A program made the translations under genes and the position numbers. The notes under the pieces were generated by a model. It was not told the DNA's origin, searched no databases, and saw only the letters and a list, made by a program, of their open reading frames with translations. Shown here in pieces: positions 18,332 to 27,545 of a stretch of DNA of 64,000 bases (its first letter is position 1; each line of letters begins with the position of its first letter). Source of the DNA: Algibacter_G agarivorans (GTDB lineage: Bacteria > Bacteroidota > Bacteroidia > Flavobacteriales > Flavobacteriaceae); the NCBI RefSeq assembly GCF_039543245.1, contig NZ_BAABJJ010000011.1, forward strand, positions 62,001-126,000, written 5' to 3'.

Positions 18332-19294
18332 ATGAAAGATTTAAATATATATCATAAAATAGCTGCTTTGTTAAGTTTGACGCTTATGTCATTACAAAGT
18401 TTTGCACAACAAGACCCGCAGTTTACACAATATATGTACAATATGAGTGTGATTAATCCAGCTTATGCAACAGCGGAAGAAGGCATATTAAATTTAGGAG
18501 GATTATACAGAACACAATGGGTAGGCATAGAAGGCGCTCCAAAAACGGGAAGCTTTTTTGCCCATACACCAATAAACGAAAAAATAGAAATAGGTATTTC
18601 TTTTACCAACGATAATATTGGCGATGTTGTAAATGAAAATAATATTTATGCAGATTTCGCCTATGTGCTACCGGTAGGCTTAGAAAGTAAAATATCATTT
18701 GGTTTAAAAGCAGGAGTTACGCTTTTTGATACTAATTTTGATGGTTTCATATTACAGTCAGGAAATGTAAATAATGGTCTTGACGTTGCTTTCAGCGAAA
18801 ATACTAGTAAAGCCTTTCCAAATTTAGGAATTGGTGCTTTCTTTTTTACGGATTCATATTATTTAGGTTTGTCGGCACCAAACATGCTTTCAACAAAGCA
18901 TTTAGAGGATGAAAATGGTATAAAAGCAACAGGTGTTGAAAATATACACTACTTTTTTACAGGAGGCTATGTTTTTGATATTAATGAACATTTAAAACTG
19001 AAACCTGCCTTTATGGGAAAGGCTGTTAATGGAGCCCCTTTGGCTTTAGATATTACAGCAAATGTATTAATCAACGAAAAATTAGAAGCTGGTTTGGGGT
19101 ATCGTTTAGACGATGCTATCAGTGCTTTAATTAATTTTAAAATCACACCAGAACTTAGAGTAGGGTACGCCTATGACTATACAACGACTAACTTAGGCGA
19201 ATTTAATTCAGGCTCGCACGAAATATTTATTTTGTTTGATGTCGATTTATTTGGATTCAGAGGTGGATATGACCGTTCACCAAGATTCTTCTAA
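18332..19294 (+). CDS. PorP/SprF family type IX secretion system membrane protein
   Basis: A 320-residue outer-membrane beta-barrel of the PorP/SprF family. The signal peptide ends at about residue 25 (SFAQ) and is followed by the family hallmark QQDPQFTQYMYNMSVINPAYA. The repeated amphipathic strands continue to a C-terminus ending DLFGFRGGYDRSPRFF. In gliding Flavobacteria, SprF proteins act after the secretion pore and are needed to display the type B cargo encoded just upstream of them. Here the gene lies 26 bases after such a cargo, so this is probably the dedicated partner of the adhesin. Paralogues are numerous, so no specific gene symbol is given. Confidence 0.93.
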   Translation: MKDLNIYHKIAALLSLTLMSLQSFAQQDPQFTQYMYNMSVINPAYATAEEGILNLGGLYRTQWVGIEGAPKTGSFFAHTPINEKIEIGISFTNDNIGDVVNENNIYADFAYVLPVGLESKISFGLKAGVTLFDTNFDGFILQSGNVNNGLDVAFSENTSKAFPNLGIGAFFFTDSYYLGLSAPNMLSTKHLEDENGIKATGVENIHYFFTGGYVFDINEHLKLKPAFMGKAVNGAPLALDITANVLINEKLEAGLGYRLDDAISALINFKITPELRVGYAYDYTTTNLGEFNSGSHEIFILFDVDLFGFRGGYDRSPRFF

Positions 19295-19313
19295 AATTTA
19301 ATAATAGGAAAAC

Positions 19314-21200
19314 ATGAAAAAACAGATATACATACTTGCAGGCCTTTTATTAGTTAGTGGAATGGCATTAGCCCAAAAAGGGAATTTAAAACGTGTCAAC
19401 AAGCTTTTTGAAATGAGAGCTTATACTGAAGCTTCAGAAATCTATGAAACTAAAGACAGAAATCAGGAAGTGCTTCAAAATTTAGCAGATAGTTATTATT
19501 ACAACACCAGTCTTCAAAAGGCTGTTAAAACTTATAGAGAGTTGTTTGTTGAATATGGTGATTCTATCGATATTGAATATCACTTCAGATTTGCTCAAGC
19601 TTTAAAAGGAGTAAAGCAATACAAAGAAGCTGATAAGCATTTAAGCAGATACTACAACAACCCCATTAATACACTTAGTTTTATAGAAAACACAGATAAA
19701 ACTACACCACATATTTTCAAATTAAAACAAATAGAAAATAGAAATTCCAGTAGTGATTTTGGATTGTCGTTTTATGGCAATGATAAAGTAGCGTTCGCAT
19801 CGGCAAGAAATTCTGAAAACCCATCTTATACATGGAATAATTTGCCATATTTAGATTTATATAGCGCAACAATAACGAGTCAAAATGTTTTAGAAAATAT
19901 TCAACCATTTTCGGAAGCTGTAAATACGGGTACACATGAAAGTAACGCTGTATTTACTAAAGATGGAAAAACCATGTATTTTAATAGAACAAATACAACG
20001 CGTAAAAAAACAGATGCCGAACGTATTGCACATATTAAGATATATAAAGCTGAATTGATTGATGGTGCTTGGACAAATGTTACCGCATTGCCATTCACCT
20101 CAAATACATATAGTACGGAACATCCTGCCTTAAGTAAAGATGAAAAAACACTGTATTTTGCAAGTGATATGCCTGGGACTCTAGGGAGTTTTGATATTTA
20201 TAAAGTCACTATTAATGACGACGGGACTTACGGCGAACCAGAAAATTTAGGAGACAAAATCAATACCAAACACAGAGAGCAATTTCCGTTTATTAGTGAA
20301 TTTAATGTGTTGTATTTCTCATCAATTGGTCATCAAGGTTATGGCGGATTGGATGTGTTTAGAAGTAATATGGTAAATGGTGGTTTTGATAAACCTGTCA
20401 ATTTAGGAAGTTCAATCAATAGTAATTTAGACGACTTCGCTTATGTGGTTAGAGAAAAGGATAATAAAGGTTTTGTGTCTTCAAACAGAACAGGGTATGA
20501 TAGGTTATTTGGTTTTGGAAGAGAACAAAACCCATTAACTATGTATCAAGTTGAAGGGATTGTCCAAGATTTAAATAGTAAAGCATTATTAGGCGGATCA
20601 TTAGTTACTTTGTTTGACGAATCAGATAATGTAATCCAAGATACTATTGTAGGAGATGATGCTTATTATATCTTCAAAATCGAACCTAATAAAAAGTATA
20701 AAGTTCGAGGAACACGAAAAGCATATATTCCACAAGATGTCGAATTTTCTACAGATAGTAAAGGAAAAATACAATATGATATTTACTTAAATTTAGAATC
20801 TTTTGCTGATGCTGAAGAGCGTGTAAAAGAAAATGAAAAAGGCGATGTACAAGTGAAATTAGATAAGATTTATTTTGATTTTGATAAATCTATTATTCGT
20901 GAAGATGCTGCTGTTACTTTAAATGTTTTAGTGGATTTAATGAAGAAATATCCATCTATGGAAGTTGAAGTGTCTGCTCACACCGATGCTCGCGGTCCAG
21001 ATCAATATAATTTAGAATTATCTAAACGACGTTCCGCTTCAACACTTGAATATTTAGTAAGTCAAGGCATAAGAAGAAACCGATTAAAAAGTATTGGTTA
21101 CGGCGAAATGCAACCACTTAACGCGTGTGTTAAAGAAGGCATTTGTGATGATAGAGAATATGATATTAACCGACGCTGTGAGTTTACAATTTTGAATTAA
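19314..21200 (+). CDS. OmpA-family protein with TPR, PD40 and carboxypeptidase-regulatory-like domains (PorE-like)
   Basis: A 628-residue protein with a signal peptide (about 1-20, ending ALA). Residues about 25-125 look like TPR repeats (YYYNTSLQKAVKTYRELF). Residues about 140-400 carry WD40-like PD40 strands (HPALSKDEKTLYFASDMPG; REQFPFISEFNVLYFSSIGH). Residues about 415-490 fit a carboxypeptidase-regulatory-like beta sandwich, and 515-628 are an OmpA peptidoglycan-binding domain (VKLDKIYFDFDKSIIRED; NLELSKRRSASTLEYL). This order matches PorE, which anchors the type IX machinery to the cell wall, and paralogues that accompany SprF/adhesin pairs. It ends the adhesin-sprF-porE cluster and is followed by a strong terminator. 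Whether it serves the core machine or only this adhesin is not clear. Confidence 0.9.
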   Translation: MKKQIYILAGLLLVSGMALAQKGNLKRVNKLFEMRAYTEASEIYETKDRNQEVLQNLADSYYYNTSLQKAVKTYRELFVEYGDSIDIEYHFRFAQALKGVKQYKEADKHLSRYYNNPINTLSFIENTDKTTPHIFKLKQIENRNSSSDFGLSFYGNDKVAFASARNSENPSYTWNNLPYLDLYSATITSQNVLENIQPFSEAVNTGTHESNAVFTKDGKTMYFNRTNTTRKKTDAERIAHIKIYKAELIDGAWTNVTALPFTSNTYSTEHPALSKDEKTLYFASDMPGTLGSFDIYKVTINDDGTYGEPENLGDKINTKHREQFPFISEFNVLYFSSIGHQGYGGLDVFRSNMVNGGFDKPVNLGSSINSNLDDFAYVVREKDNKGFVSSNRTGYDRLFGFGREQNPLTMYQVEGIVQDLNSKALLGGSLVTLFDESDNVIQDTIVGDDAYYIFKIEPNKKYKVRGTRKAYIPQDVEFSTDSKGKIQYDIYLNLESFADAEERVKENEKGDVQVKLDKIYFDFDKSIIREDAAVTLNVLVDLMKKYPSMEVEVSAHTDARGPDQYNLELSKRRSASTLEYLVSQGIRRNRLKSIGYGEMQPLNACVKEGICDDREYDINRRCEFTILN

Positions 21201-21230
21201 CCAACCATTTTTATACCAACCAAAAGCCTG

Positions 21231-21274
21231 AAGAGCCTTTCTCTATAACATTGTTAGAGTTGAAAGGCTCTTTT
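21231..21274 (+). terminator. Intrinsic terminator after the adhesin cluster
   Basis: AAGAGCCTTTC (21231-21241) pairs perfectly with GAAAGGCTCTT (21262-21272), with a second inner stem (CTCTATAAC with GTTAGAG, one bulge) and a terminal T-run. It lies 30 bases after the OmpA-family gene. Confidence 0.92.
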
Positions 21275-21357
21275 ACATATGCTTTCTTTTATCATTGATT
21301 AATTTTCAAGTAAGTCATTTGTTTTGCTTATTTTTATCGTATTAAATTGATAAGGAT

Positions 21358-21573
21358 ATGGTTTATTATATAGCTGCAATAATTTTGTTTGTGTTAGTTG
21401 GTTACATTATCCACAAATTAGCCTACAAAAGATTTGAAAAAATAAAAGGTAGGATACCAAATAGAAGAGAGCTTTGGAGTATCTATCACTGGGAGGGTGT
21501 TCTAGGTTTAAGCGCTGTAATTGTCCTTGCCTTTGTATATATTCTAAAAGCCTCGAATGTTTTGCCCTTTTAA
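21358..21573 (+). CDS. Small two-helix membrane protein of unknown function
   Basis: A 71-residue protein with two hydrophobic segments at about 3-20 and 49-66, separated by a basic linker rich in Lys and Arg (LAYKRFEKIKGRIPNRRELW). By the positive-inside rule both ends are probably periplasmic. It lies between a terminator and ruvB, with 48 bases to ruvB. No known family was recognised. The codon pattern, the ATG start and the membrane layout support a real gene, but conservation in other genomes is needed to be sure. Confidence 0.6.
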   Translation: MVYYIAAIILFVLVGYIIHKLAYKRFEKIKGRIPNRRELWSIYHWEGVLGLSAVIVLAFVYILKASNVLPF

Positions 21574-21621
21574 ATGTTCTAAAAATCCGAACGGTAAATC
21601 GGGTTAAGTCACACCATAAAT

Positions 21622-22644
21622 ATGAACGAAAACCTAGATCCAACAGACGACAATTTTTCACCCGAAGAATTAGATGTAGAAAGAAAGTTAAGACCGTTGT
21701 CATTTGATGATTTTACAGGTCAGGATCAAGTATTGGAAAATCTTCAAATATTCGTTCAAGCGGCAAATCTTAGAACAGAAGCTTTAGATCACACACTATT
21801 TCATGGGCCTCCAGGATTAGGAAAAACAACTCTAGCTCATATTTTAGCTAACGAATTAACCGTTGGCATCAAAGTAACATCAGGTCCTGTTCTGGATAAA
21901 CCAGGGGATTTAGCAGGTTTATTAACTAATTTGGATGAGCGTGATGTGTTGTTCATTGATGAAATTCATCGATTAAGCCCGATAGTTGAGGAGTATTTAT
22001 ATTCAGCCATGGAAGATTATAAAATCGATATCATGATTGAGTCTGGACCAAATGCACGTTCGGTACAAATTAATTTGAATCCGTTTACTTTAGTTGGTGC
22101 AACAACGCGTTCTGGGTTATTAACGGCGCCAATGCGTGCACGTTTTGGTATTCAAAGCAGATTGCAATATTATAAAACCGATTTACTTACCACCATTGTA
22201 CAACGAAGTGCTGAAATTTTAGATGTTCCCATCTCCATGGAAGCGGCTATTGAAATTGCAGGCAGAAGTAGAGGTACACCAAGAATAGCCAATGCATTAT
22301 TACGTCGTGTTCGCGATTTTGCTCAAATAAAAGGCAACGGACGTATTGATATTAAAATTGCAAAATACGCTTTAGAAGCCTTACATGTTGATGCACACGG
22401 GTTAGATGAAATGGATAACAAAATTTTAACCACGATTATTGAAAAGTTCAAAGGTGGCCCCGTTGGAATTTCAACCATTGCAACGGCCGTAAGTGAAAGC
22501 CCTGAAACTATCGAGGAAGTTTACGAGCCTTTTTTAATTCAACAAGGATTTATTATGCGTACCCCTCGAGGACGTGAAGTTACAGAGCAAGCTTATAAGC
22601 ATTTGGGAAAGGTTAAAGGACCAACTCAAGGCGGATTATTTTAG
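21622..22644 (+). CDS. ruvB: Holliday junction branch migration helicase RuvB
   Basis: RuvB is the hexameric AAA+ motor that moves Holliday junctions during recombination, working with RuvA (encoded at 36.7 kb in this window) and RuvC. The 340-residue length is normal. Visible motifs are the Walker A GPPGLGKTTLA, Walker B VLFIDEIHRL, the sensor segment VGATTRSGLLTAPMRARFG with the arginine finger, and the C-terminal winged helix near 260-335 (IEEVYEPFLIQQGFIMRTPRGR). ruvA and ruvB are separated by about 14 kb, so they are not in one operon here. queG lies 52 bases downstream across a short intergenic repeat. Confidence 0.98.
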   Translation: MNENLDPTDDNFSPEELDVERKLRPLSFDDFTGQDQVLENLQIFVQAANLRTEALDHTLFHGPPGLGKTTLAHILANELTVGIKVTSGPVLDKPGDLAGLLTNLDERDVLFIDEIHRLSPIVEEYLYSAMEDYKIDIMIESGPNARSVQINLNPFTLVGATTRSGLLTAPMRARFGIQSRLQYYKTDLLTTIVQRSAEILDVPISMEAAIEIAGRSRGTPRIANALLRRVRDFAQIKGNGRIDIKIAKYALEALHVDAHGLDEMDNKILTTIIEKFKGGPVGISTIATAVSESPETIEEVYEPFLIQQGFIMRTPRGREVTEQAYKHLGKVKGPTQGGLF

Positions 22645-22662
22645 CTTAATTTTTGCAATGGT

Positions 22663-22684
22663 GTCAGGCTGAGCGCAGTCGAAG
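22663..22684 (+). repeat. Dispersed intergenic repeat, GAGCGCAGTC family
   Basis: Contains CTGAGCGCAGTCGAAG between ruvB and queG. Related copies lie at 50998, 55326 and 56201, all between genes. Confidence 0.6.
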
Positions 22685-22696
22685 CCAAAAGGATTA

Positions 22697-23617
22697 ATGA
22701 ATTCAAAATCAAAATACACGCAACTCATTAAAACCGAAGCTAAACGCCTCGGTTTTTTGTCATGCGGTTTTAGTAAAGCACAATTTTTAGAAGAAGAAGC
22801 GCCAAGATTAGAAAAATGGTTGAACCAAAACATGCATGGGCAAATGCAGTACATGGAAAACCATTTTGATAAACGTTTAGATCCAACAAAATTGGTTGAA
22901 GGTTCAAAAAGCGTGGTGTCTTTATTATTGAATTATTACCCATCGGAAGAACAAAATCAAGATAGTTTCAAGCTGTCAAAATATGCTTACGGAGCTGATT
23001 ATCATTTTGTTATAAAAGACAAACTAAAATCCCTTTTACATTTTATTCAAGAAGAAATAGGCGATGTACATGGGCGCGCCTTTGTTGATTCCGCACCAGT
23101 TTTAGATAAAGCTTGGGCAGCAAAATCTGGATTGGGTTGGATTGGTAAACACAGTAATTTATTAACACAACAAGTTGGGTCTTTTTATTTTATTGCAGAA
23201 CTGATTATAGATTTAGAACTAGACTATGATAATTCGGTTACCGATCACTGTGGAACTTGCACCGCCTGTATCGACGCATGTCCAACAGAAGCCATTACTG
23301 AGCCTTATGTGGTGGATGGGAGCAAGTGTATTTCCTATTTTACAATAGAATTAAAAGAAAATATCCCCACAGAGTTCAAAGGCAAAATGGATGATTGGAT
23401 GTTTGGCTGTGATGTGTGTCAAGATGTTTGTCCATGGAATCGCTTTTCAAAATCACATAACGAACCACTTTTCAATCCGCATCCCGAATTATTATCCATG
23501 ACGAAAAAGGATTGGGAAGAAATCACGGAGGATACTTTTAGGAAAGTATTTAAGACTTCGGCTGTTAAGCGCACCAAGTATTCAGGTTTAAAAAGAAATA
23601 TCAATTTCTTAAAATAA
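22697..23617 (+). CDS. queG: Epoxyqueuosine reductase QueG
   Basis: QueG reduces epoxyqueuosine to queuosine in tRNA anticodons using cobalamin and two 4Fe-4S clusters. The 306-residue protein has the N-terminal cobalamin-binding region (SVVSLLLNYYP; KYAYGADYHFVIKDKL; WIGKHSNLLTQQVGSFYFI) and a ferredoxin-like part with CGTCTACIDACPTEAI and CDVCQDVCPWNRF, which supply the cluster cysteines. It lacks the C-terminal HEAT repeats seen in longer homologues; this short form is common. Its stop codon is two bases from the stop of the convergent LacI-type gene, so the two transcripts probably overlap. Confidence 0.96.
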   Translation: MNSKSKYTQLIKTEAKRLGFLSCGFSKAQFLEEEAPRLEKWLNQNMHGQMQYMENHFDKRLDPTKLVEGSKSVVSLLLNYYPSEEQNQDSFKLSKYAYGADYHFVIKDKLKSLLHFIQEEIGDVHGRAFVDSAPVLDKAWAAKSGLGWIGKHSNLLTQQVGSFYFIAELIIDLELDYDNSVTDHCGTCTACIDACPTEAITEPYVVDGSKCISYFTIELKENIPTEFKGKMDDWMFGCDVCQDVCPWNRFSKSHNEPLFNPHPELLSMTKKDWEEITEDTFRKVFKTSAVKRTKYSGLKRNINFLK

Positions 23618-23619
23618 CT

Positions 23620-24657
23620 TTAATTAACAAGGGTTTTAGTAGATTCTCTCTTTATCAAAGCTGTTTCAAGAGTAATTATTTTTGGTGTACTAGCTTTCTT
23701 GTTTTTAATAGCTTTTATTTCCTTGTAAAGTTGTTTGAACGCTGTTTTCCCCATTTTGTAACCAGGCTGGTCAATAGTTGTTAAAGTTGGAGATATGACC
23801 GAAGACATAAACCAATTACTAAACCCAACAATACTAATATCTTCAGGAACTTTAACCCCCTGTTTATTAAATTCTGTCATAGCCCCAATAGCTACTAAAT
23901 CGGTATTTATAAAAATGCCATCTACATCATTATGGTCTTTTAATAATTGTTGCGCATTTTTCTCACCTTCTTGAAAGCTCATATCCCCACATTCACAGAT
24001 ATAAACTAAAGAAGGGTCGTAGGGCAAATTATTATCCAATAAGGCTTTTTTGTAACCAAGAAATCTATCTATAGAATTCTGAGGCAAAAGGGCTCCTCTA
24101 AAATGTGCAATACGTTTACAACCTATGTCTATTAAATGTTGTGTAGCTATATAAGCCGCTTTCCTATCATCAATAATTACTTTAGAACATTTTACTATTT
24201 TGGCAATCTTATCAAACATAACCAAAGGTTTGTCTTGAGCTAAAACTTCATTTAGGTGATTAAAGTTTGCGGTTTCATTTGCTAAAGATATGAGTATACC
24301 ATCAACACGTTGGCTTAGTAATAAGTCAATTTGTTTTTTTTCAAGAGCATAAGATTCATTAGATTGAAGTATGATAACCAAATACCCTTTTTTTTCAGCC
24401 TGCGAAATAATACCTTTAATAACATTTGAAAAAAAGTGATGAACAATTACGGGGATTATTAAACCAATTGTTTTAGATTCTTTAGTTCTTAAGTTAACAG
24501 CAAAAGTATTGGGTTTGTAGTTTAATGTTTTTGCTAATTCCCTAACCAACCCTCTAGTTTTTTTACTAACATCGGGGTAATCTTTTAGAGCCTTCGATAC
24601 TGTTGTGACAGAAATATTTAATTGTTCGGCAATGTCTTTTAAGGTTACAGGTTTCAT
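23620..24657 (-). CDS. LacI-family transcriptional regulator of the sugar locus
   Basis: A 345-residue LacI/GalR-type regulator. The N-terminal helix-turn-helix with hinge helix is clear (TLKDIAEQLNISVTTVSKAL, then SKKTRGLVRELAKTLNYKPN), followed by a periplasmic-binding-protein-like sensor domain (IGLIIPVIVHHFFSNVIKGI; QRVDGILISLANE; VPEDISIVGFSNWFMSS). It is divergent from the SusC-like receptor gene, and two identical palindromes of LacI-family type stand between them. The ligand is probably the sugar, or a phosphorylated product, handled by the locus; that is inference from context. Confidence 0.94.
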   Translation of the reverse strand: MKPVTLKDIAEQLNISVTTVSKALKDYPDVSKKTRGLVRELAKTLNYKPNTFAVNLRTKESKTIGLIIPVIVHHFFSNVIKGIISQAEKKGYLVIILQSNESYALEKKQIDLLLSQRVDGILISLANETANFNHLNEVLAQDKPLVMFDKIAKIVKCSKVIIDDRKAAYIATQHLIDIGCKRIAHFRGALLPQNSIDRFLGYKKALLDNNLPYDPSLVYICECGDMSFQEGEKNAQQLLKDHNDVDGIFINTDLVAIGAMTEFNKQGVKVPEDISIVGFSNWFMSSVISPTLTTIDQPGYKMGKTAFKQLYKEIKAIKNKKASTPKIITLETALIKRESTKTLVN

Positions 24658-24703
24658 AAAAAAGTAGTTATTTTAAAATCTAAATATAAGGAAAAAATAA
24701 AAT

Positions 24704-24738
24704 CGAAAACGTTTTCGTTGAAATCGAAAACGTTTTCG
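24704..24738 (+). promoter_or_regulatory. Tandem LacI-family operators
   Basis: Two identical perfect palindromes, CGAAAACGTTTTCG, lie at 24704-24717 and 24725-24738, with centres 21 bases (two helical turns) apart. The central CG inside AAAACGTTTT is the usual LacI/PurR-family operator form. They stand 46 bases upstream of the start of the divergent regulator gene and 89 bases upstream of the receptor gene. Confidence 0.9.
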
Positions 24739-24772
24739 TTATGAAAAAATAAAAATTTATATGTTATAAATA

Positions 24773-24780
24773 TAGATTTG
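24773..24780 (+). promoter_or_regulatory. Candidate -7 element of the SusC-like receptor gene
   Basis: TAGATTTG matches TAnnTTTG exactly and lies 47 bases before the start codon. No good -33 TTTG is present at the right distance, which is often the case for promoters that need an activator. The two operators lie entirely upstream of it. Confidence 0.55.
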
Positions 24781-24827
24781 CTAAATATTAACTAAATAAT
24801 TTATCGAATAACTTAAATTAAGACAAA

Positions 24828-27455
24828 ATGAATTTAATTAGAAAAAATGGAATTTTATTGATAATGTTGCTGCTTTCAGTTAGTACTGCAATAGCACAAT
24901 CAATATCAGGAAATGTAAAAGACAATACAGGTATGCCTTTACCAGGTGTTAATGTTATTGTAGATGGAACTACTAAAGGAGCTGTTACAGATTTTGATGG
25001 GAACTACTCTATTAGTAATTTAGAAAACGGTACTTACACATTGTCTGCAACCTTTATAGGGTATGCAAAAACTTCGCAAAGTGTTACTATTGATGGTGCA
25101 GATGTTACTGTAGACTTTGTAATGGCAGAAGATGCACAGTCCTTAGATGAAATTATTGTAACGGGAGTTGTGAATCCTAAATCTAAAATAGAATCTAGTA
25201 TTTCTGTTTCTACAATGGGAGCTAAACTTATTGAGCAAGCCGCACCACGAAGTGCAGGTGAGCTTTTTAGAAATATTCCAGGTATACGTGCAGAATCTTC
25301 AGGTGGTGAAGGTAACGCTAACTTTAATGTACGTGGTGTACCAGTATCTTCTGGTGGATCAAGATATTTTCAAATTCAAGAAGATGGTTTGCCATTAAAC
25401 TTATTTGGTGATACGTCTTTTGGAAACGCTGATAACTTTTTAAGAATTGATTCTAATATCGGTAGAGTTGAAGCGATTAGAGGTGGTTCTGCATCAACGC
25501 AAACATCAAATGGACCAGCAGGTATCATTAATATGATTAGTAAAACAGGTTCAACTGAAGGAGGGTCTTTAGCAACAACTTTTGGTTTAGATTACCAAAC
25601 GAGTAGATTAGATTTTGAATATGGTACACCAATAGGAAATGGTTTATCTTATCATATTGGTGGATTTATGAGAACTGGAGAAGGCCCAAGAGATATTGGA
25701 TACCAAGGGAATAAAGGGGGGCAAATTAAAGCCAACCTTACGAAAACATTTAAAAATGGATATGTACGTACATATTTTAAGTTTTTAAACGACCAATCTG
25801 TTATGTATTTACCAATGCCAATGCGATTAGAAGGTGATAATTCAGACCCAACCTATTCTAATTTACCAGGTTTTGATATTACTTCAGATTCTCAACACTC
25901 TGCGTACTTACAGCAAAGTGCAGGAACATCGCCTTTCAATGGTGAAAGACATGTAAATGATGTTAGAAAGGGAAATAATCCTATTTCAAAAGCTTTAGGT
26001 GCTGAGTTTTCTTTTAGCTTACCAAAAGATTGGAAAGTTACAGGTAAAGCTAGATACTCTAATAATAGTGGACAGTGGATTGCACCGTTTACAGCTGCTG
26101 TAGGTACGGTTGCTGAAATTGATGCAACAGCAAGAGCTGCTGCTGGTGCTGGTGCTGAGCCTTTGGTTTATGCTGATGGTGATAGAGAAGCTTTTAATCC
26201 ATCAAATGGATTAGCTCAAATTATACACATGTTTGATGTTTCAGTAGAAGATTTAAGTAACTTTTTTGGTGATGTAAAAATAAGCAAGAAAGTAAGTGAC
26301 AATGTTGGGATTACAGCAGGTTTATTTACAGCTACTCAAAACACTAAAATTGGATGGCAATGGAATTCGTTCCTATCTGAAGTTAAAGGTGGAGGAGATG
26401 CAAGATTAGCTGATTTTGATGGTTTCTCTAGAGGAGGTCAGTACTCTTATGGTACTCCAGTTTGGGGTAACTGTTGTCAGCGTAAATATAATACAGTACA
26501 TAATGTGAACTCTCCGTATGTAGGTATTGATGCTGATATTAATGATAAATTAAACTTTGACGGTAGTGTGCGTTTTGAAAATGTTCGTGTAAACGGTAAC
26601 ATTCAAGGTGGTCCAACAAGTCAAGATAGTTTTGATTACAATGGAAATGGTACTATAGAAGGTGTCGAAACAAGTGTACCGGTTATTATTGGTAACGCTG
26701 GTCAAATTGTAAATGATGATTATAATTTTGTTTCTTATTCTGCGGGACTTAACTATAAATTTAATCAAGGAGCTGCTGCTTTTGCTAGATATAGTTCTGG
26801 TGCATCAGGAAGGGCTGCAGATAGAAATAATTATGGAACTAATGGTTTAGCTGATGTTCAGTACGATCAATTGTCTCAACTTGAAGTTGGTTTCAAGAAA
26901 AGACTTAACAACGGAACACTTAACTTAACAGGTTTTATGAGTAATACTGATGAAGGTTTAAGTAATGAGTTAAATAGATCTGTTGGTAATCCATTTAAAG
27001 CTTTAGGTTTAGAGGCTGAAACAGCTTTAGCTTTTGGTGAAAACTTCAACTTTAATGGTTCTTTTACTTGGACTAAAGCAGAAATTGATGGTGGTGCTAA
27101 CAAAGGAAATACTCCTAGAAGACAAGCTGATTTAGTTTACAACTTATCTCCATCTTATAATTTTGGTGACACTAGACAGCATAGTTTAGCTTTAAGTGTA
27201 TTAGGAACATCAAAATCGTATGCTCAAGATGATAATGATTTAGTAATGCCAGCTTATGCATACTTTAATTTAATTGGAAGAGCTGGTTTAACAAAAGGCC
27301 TTTCGGTAGTGTTAAGTGTAAACAATCTTTTTGATACGGTTGGTATTACTGAAGTTGAAGGAAATGGAGATGGTGCTTTTAATGGCGATCGTTTAGTAAG
27401 AGCTAGAGCAATTAGTGGTCGTTCTACAACATTATCTTTACAATATAAATTTTAA
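24828..27455 (+). CDS. SusC-like TonB-dependent outer-membrane receptor
   Basis: An 875-residue outer-membrane importer energised by TonB. It has a signal peptide (about 1-24, ending AIAQ), a carboxypeptidase-regulatory-like domain at about 25-100 (GNVKDNTGMPLPGVNVIVDG, typical of SusC-type receptors), a plug domain (about 115-240; IIVTGVVNPKSKIESSISV; NFNVRGVPVSSGG; VEAIRGGSASTQ) and a beta-barrel to the terminal aromatic residue (LSLQYKF). It is smaller than most SusC proteins of about 1000 residues and has no SusD lipoprotein gene next to it, so it probably takes a small sugar directly. It heads the sugar locus, with operators upstream and a terminator directly after it. Confidence 0.92.
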   Translation: MNLIRKNGILLIMLLLSVSTAIAQSISGNVKDNTGMPLPGVNVIVDGTTKGAVTDFDGNYSISNLENGTYTLSATFIGYAKTSQSVTIDGADVTVDFVMAEDAQSLDEIIVTGVVNPKSKIESSISVSTMGAKLIEQAAPRSAGELFRNIPGIRAESSGGEGNANFNVRGVPVSSGGSRYFQIQEDGLPLNLFGDTSFGNADNFLRIDSNIGRVEAIRGGSASTQTSNGPAGIINMISKTGSTEGGSLATTFGLDYQTSRLDFEYGTPIGNGLSYHIGGFMRTGEGPRDIGYQGNKGGQIKANLTKTFKNGYVRTYFKFLNDQSVMYLPMPMRLEGDNSDPTYSNLPGFDITSDSQHSAYLQQSAGTSPFNGERHVNDVRKGNNPISKALGAEFSFSLPKDWKVTGKARYSNNSGQWIAPFTAAVGTVAEIDATARAAAGAGAEPLVYADGDREAFNPSNGLAQIIHMFDVSVEDLSNFFGDVKISKKVSDNVGITAGLFTATQNTKIGWQWNSFLSEVKGGGDARLADFDGFSRGGQYSYGTPVWGNCCQRKYNTVHNVNSPYVGIDADINDKLNFDGSVRFENVRVNGNIQGGPTSQDSFDYNGNGTIEGVETSVPVIIGNAGQIVNDDYNFVSYSAGLNYKFNQGAAAFARYSSGASGRAADRNNYGTNGLADVQYDQLSQLEVGFKKRLNNGTLNLTGFMSNTDEGLSNELNRSVGNPFKALGLEAETALAFGENFNFNGSFTWTKAEIDGGANKGNTPRRQADLVYNLSPSYNFGDTRQHSLALSVLGTSKSYAQDDNDLVMPAYAYFNLIGRAGLTKGLSVVLSVNNLFDTVGITEVEGNGDGAFNGDRLVRARAISGRSTTLSLQYKF

Positions 27456-27488
27456 AAAACAAGTTTAGTTTGATTTGAGTTTGTTAAC

Positions 27489-27527
27489 AAAAGGGTTGGG
27501 GTTTTATGCTAAGTCTCAACTCTTTTT
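27489..27527 (+). terminator. Wobble-rich terminator or attenuator after the receptor gene
   Basis: Bases 27489-27501 can pair with 27514-27526 over thirteen positions including three G-U pairs, followed by a T-run. It lies between the receptor gene and the glutaredoxin-like gene, so it would lower expression of the downstream genes relative to the receptor. Confidence 0.65.
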
Positions 27528-27545
27528 AATTAAAAATTTTATAGA

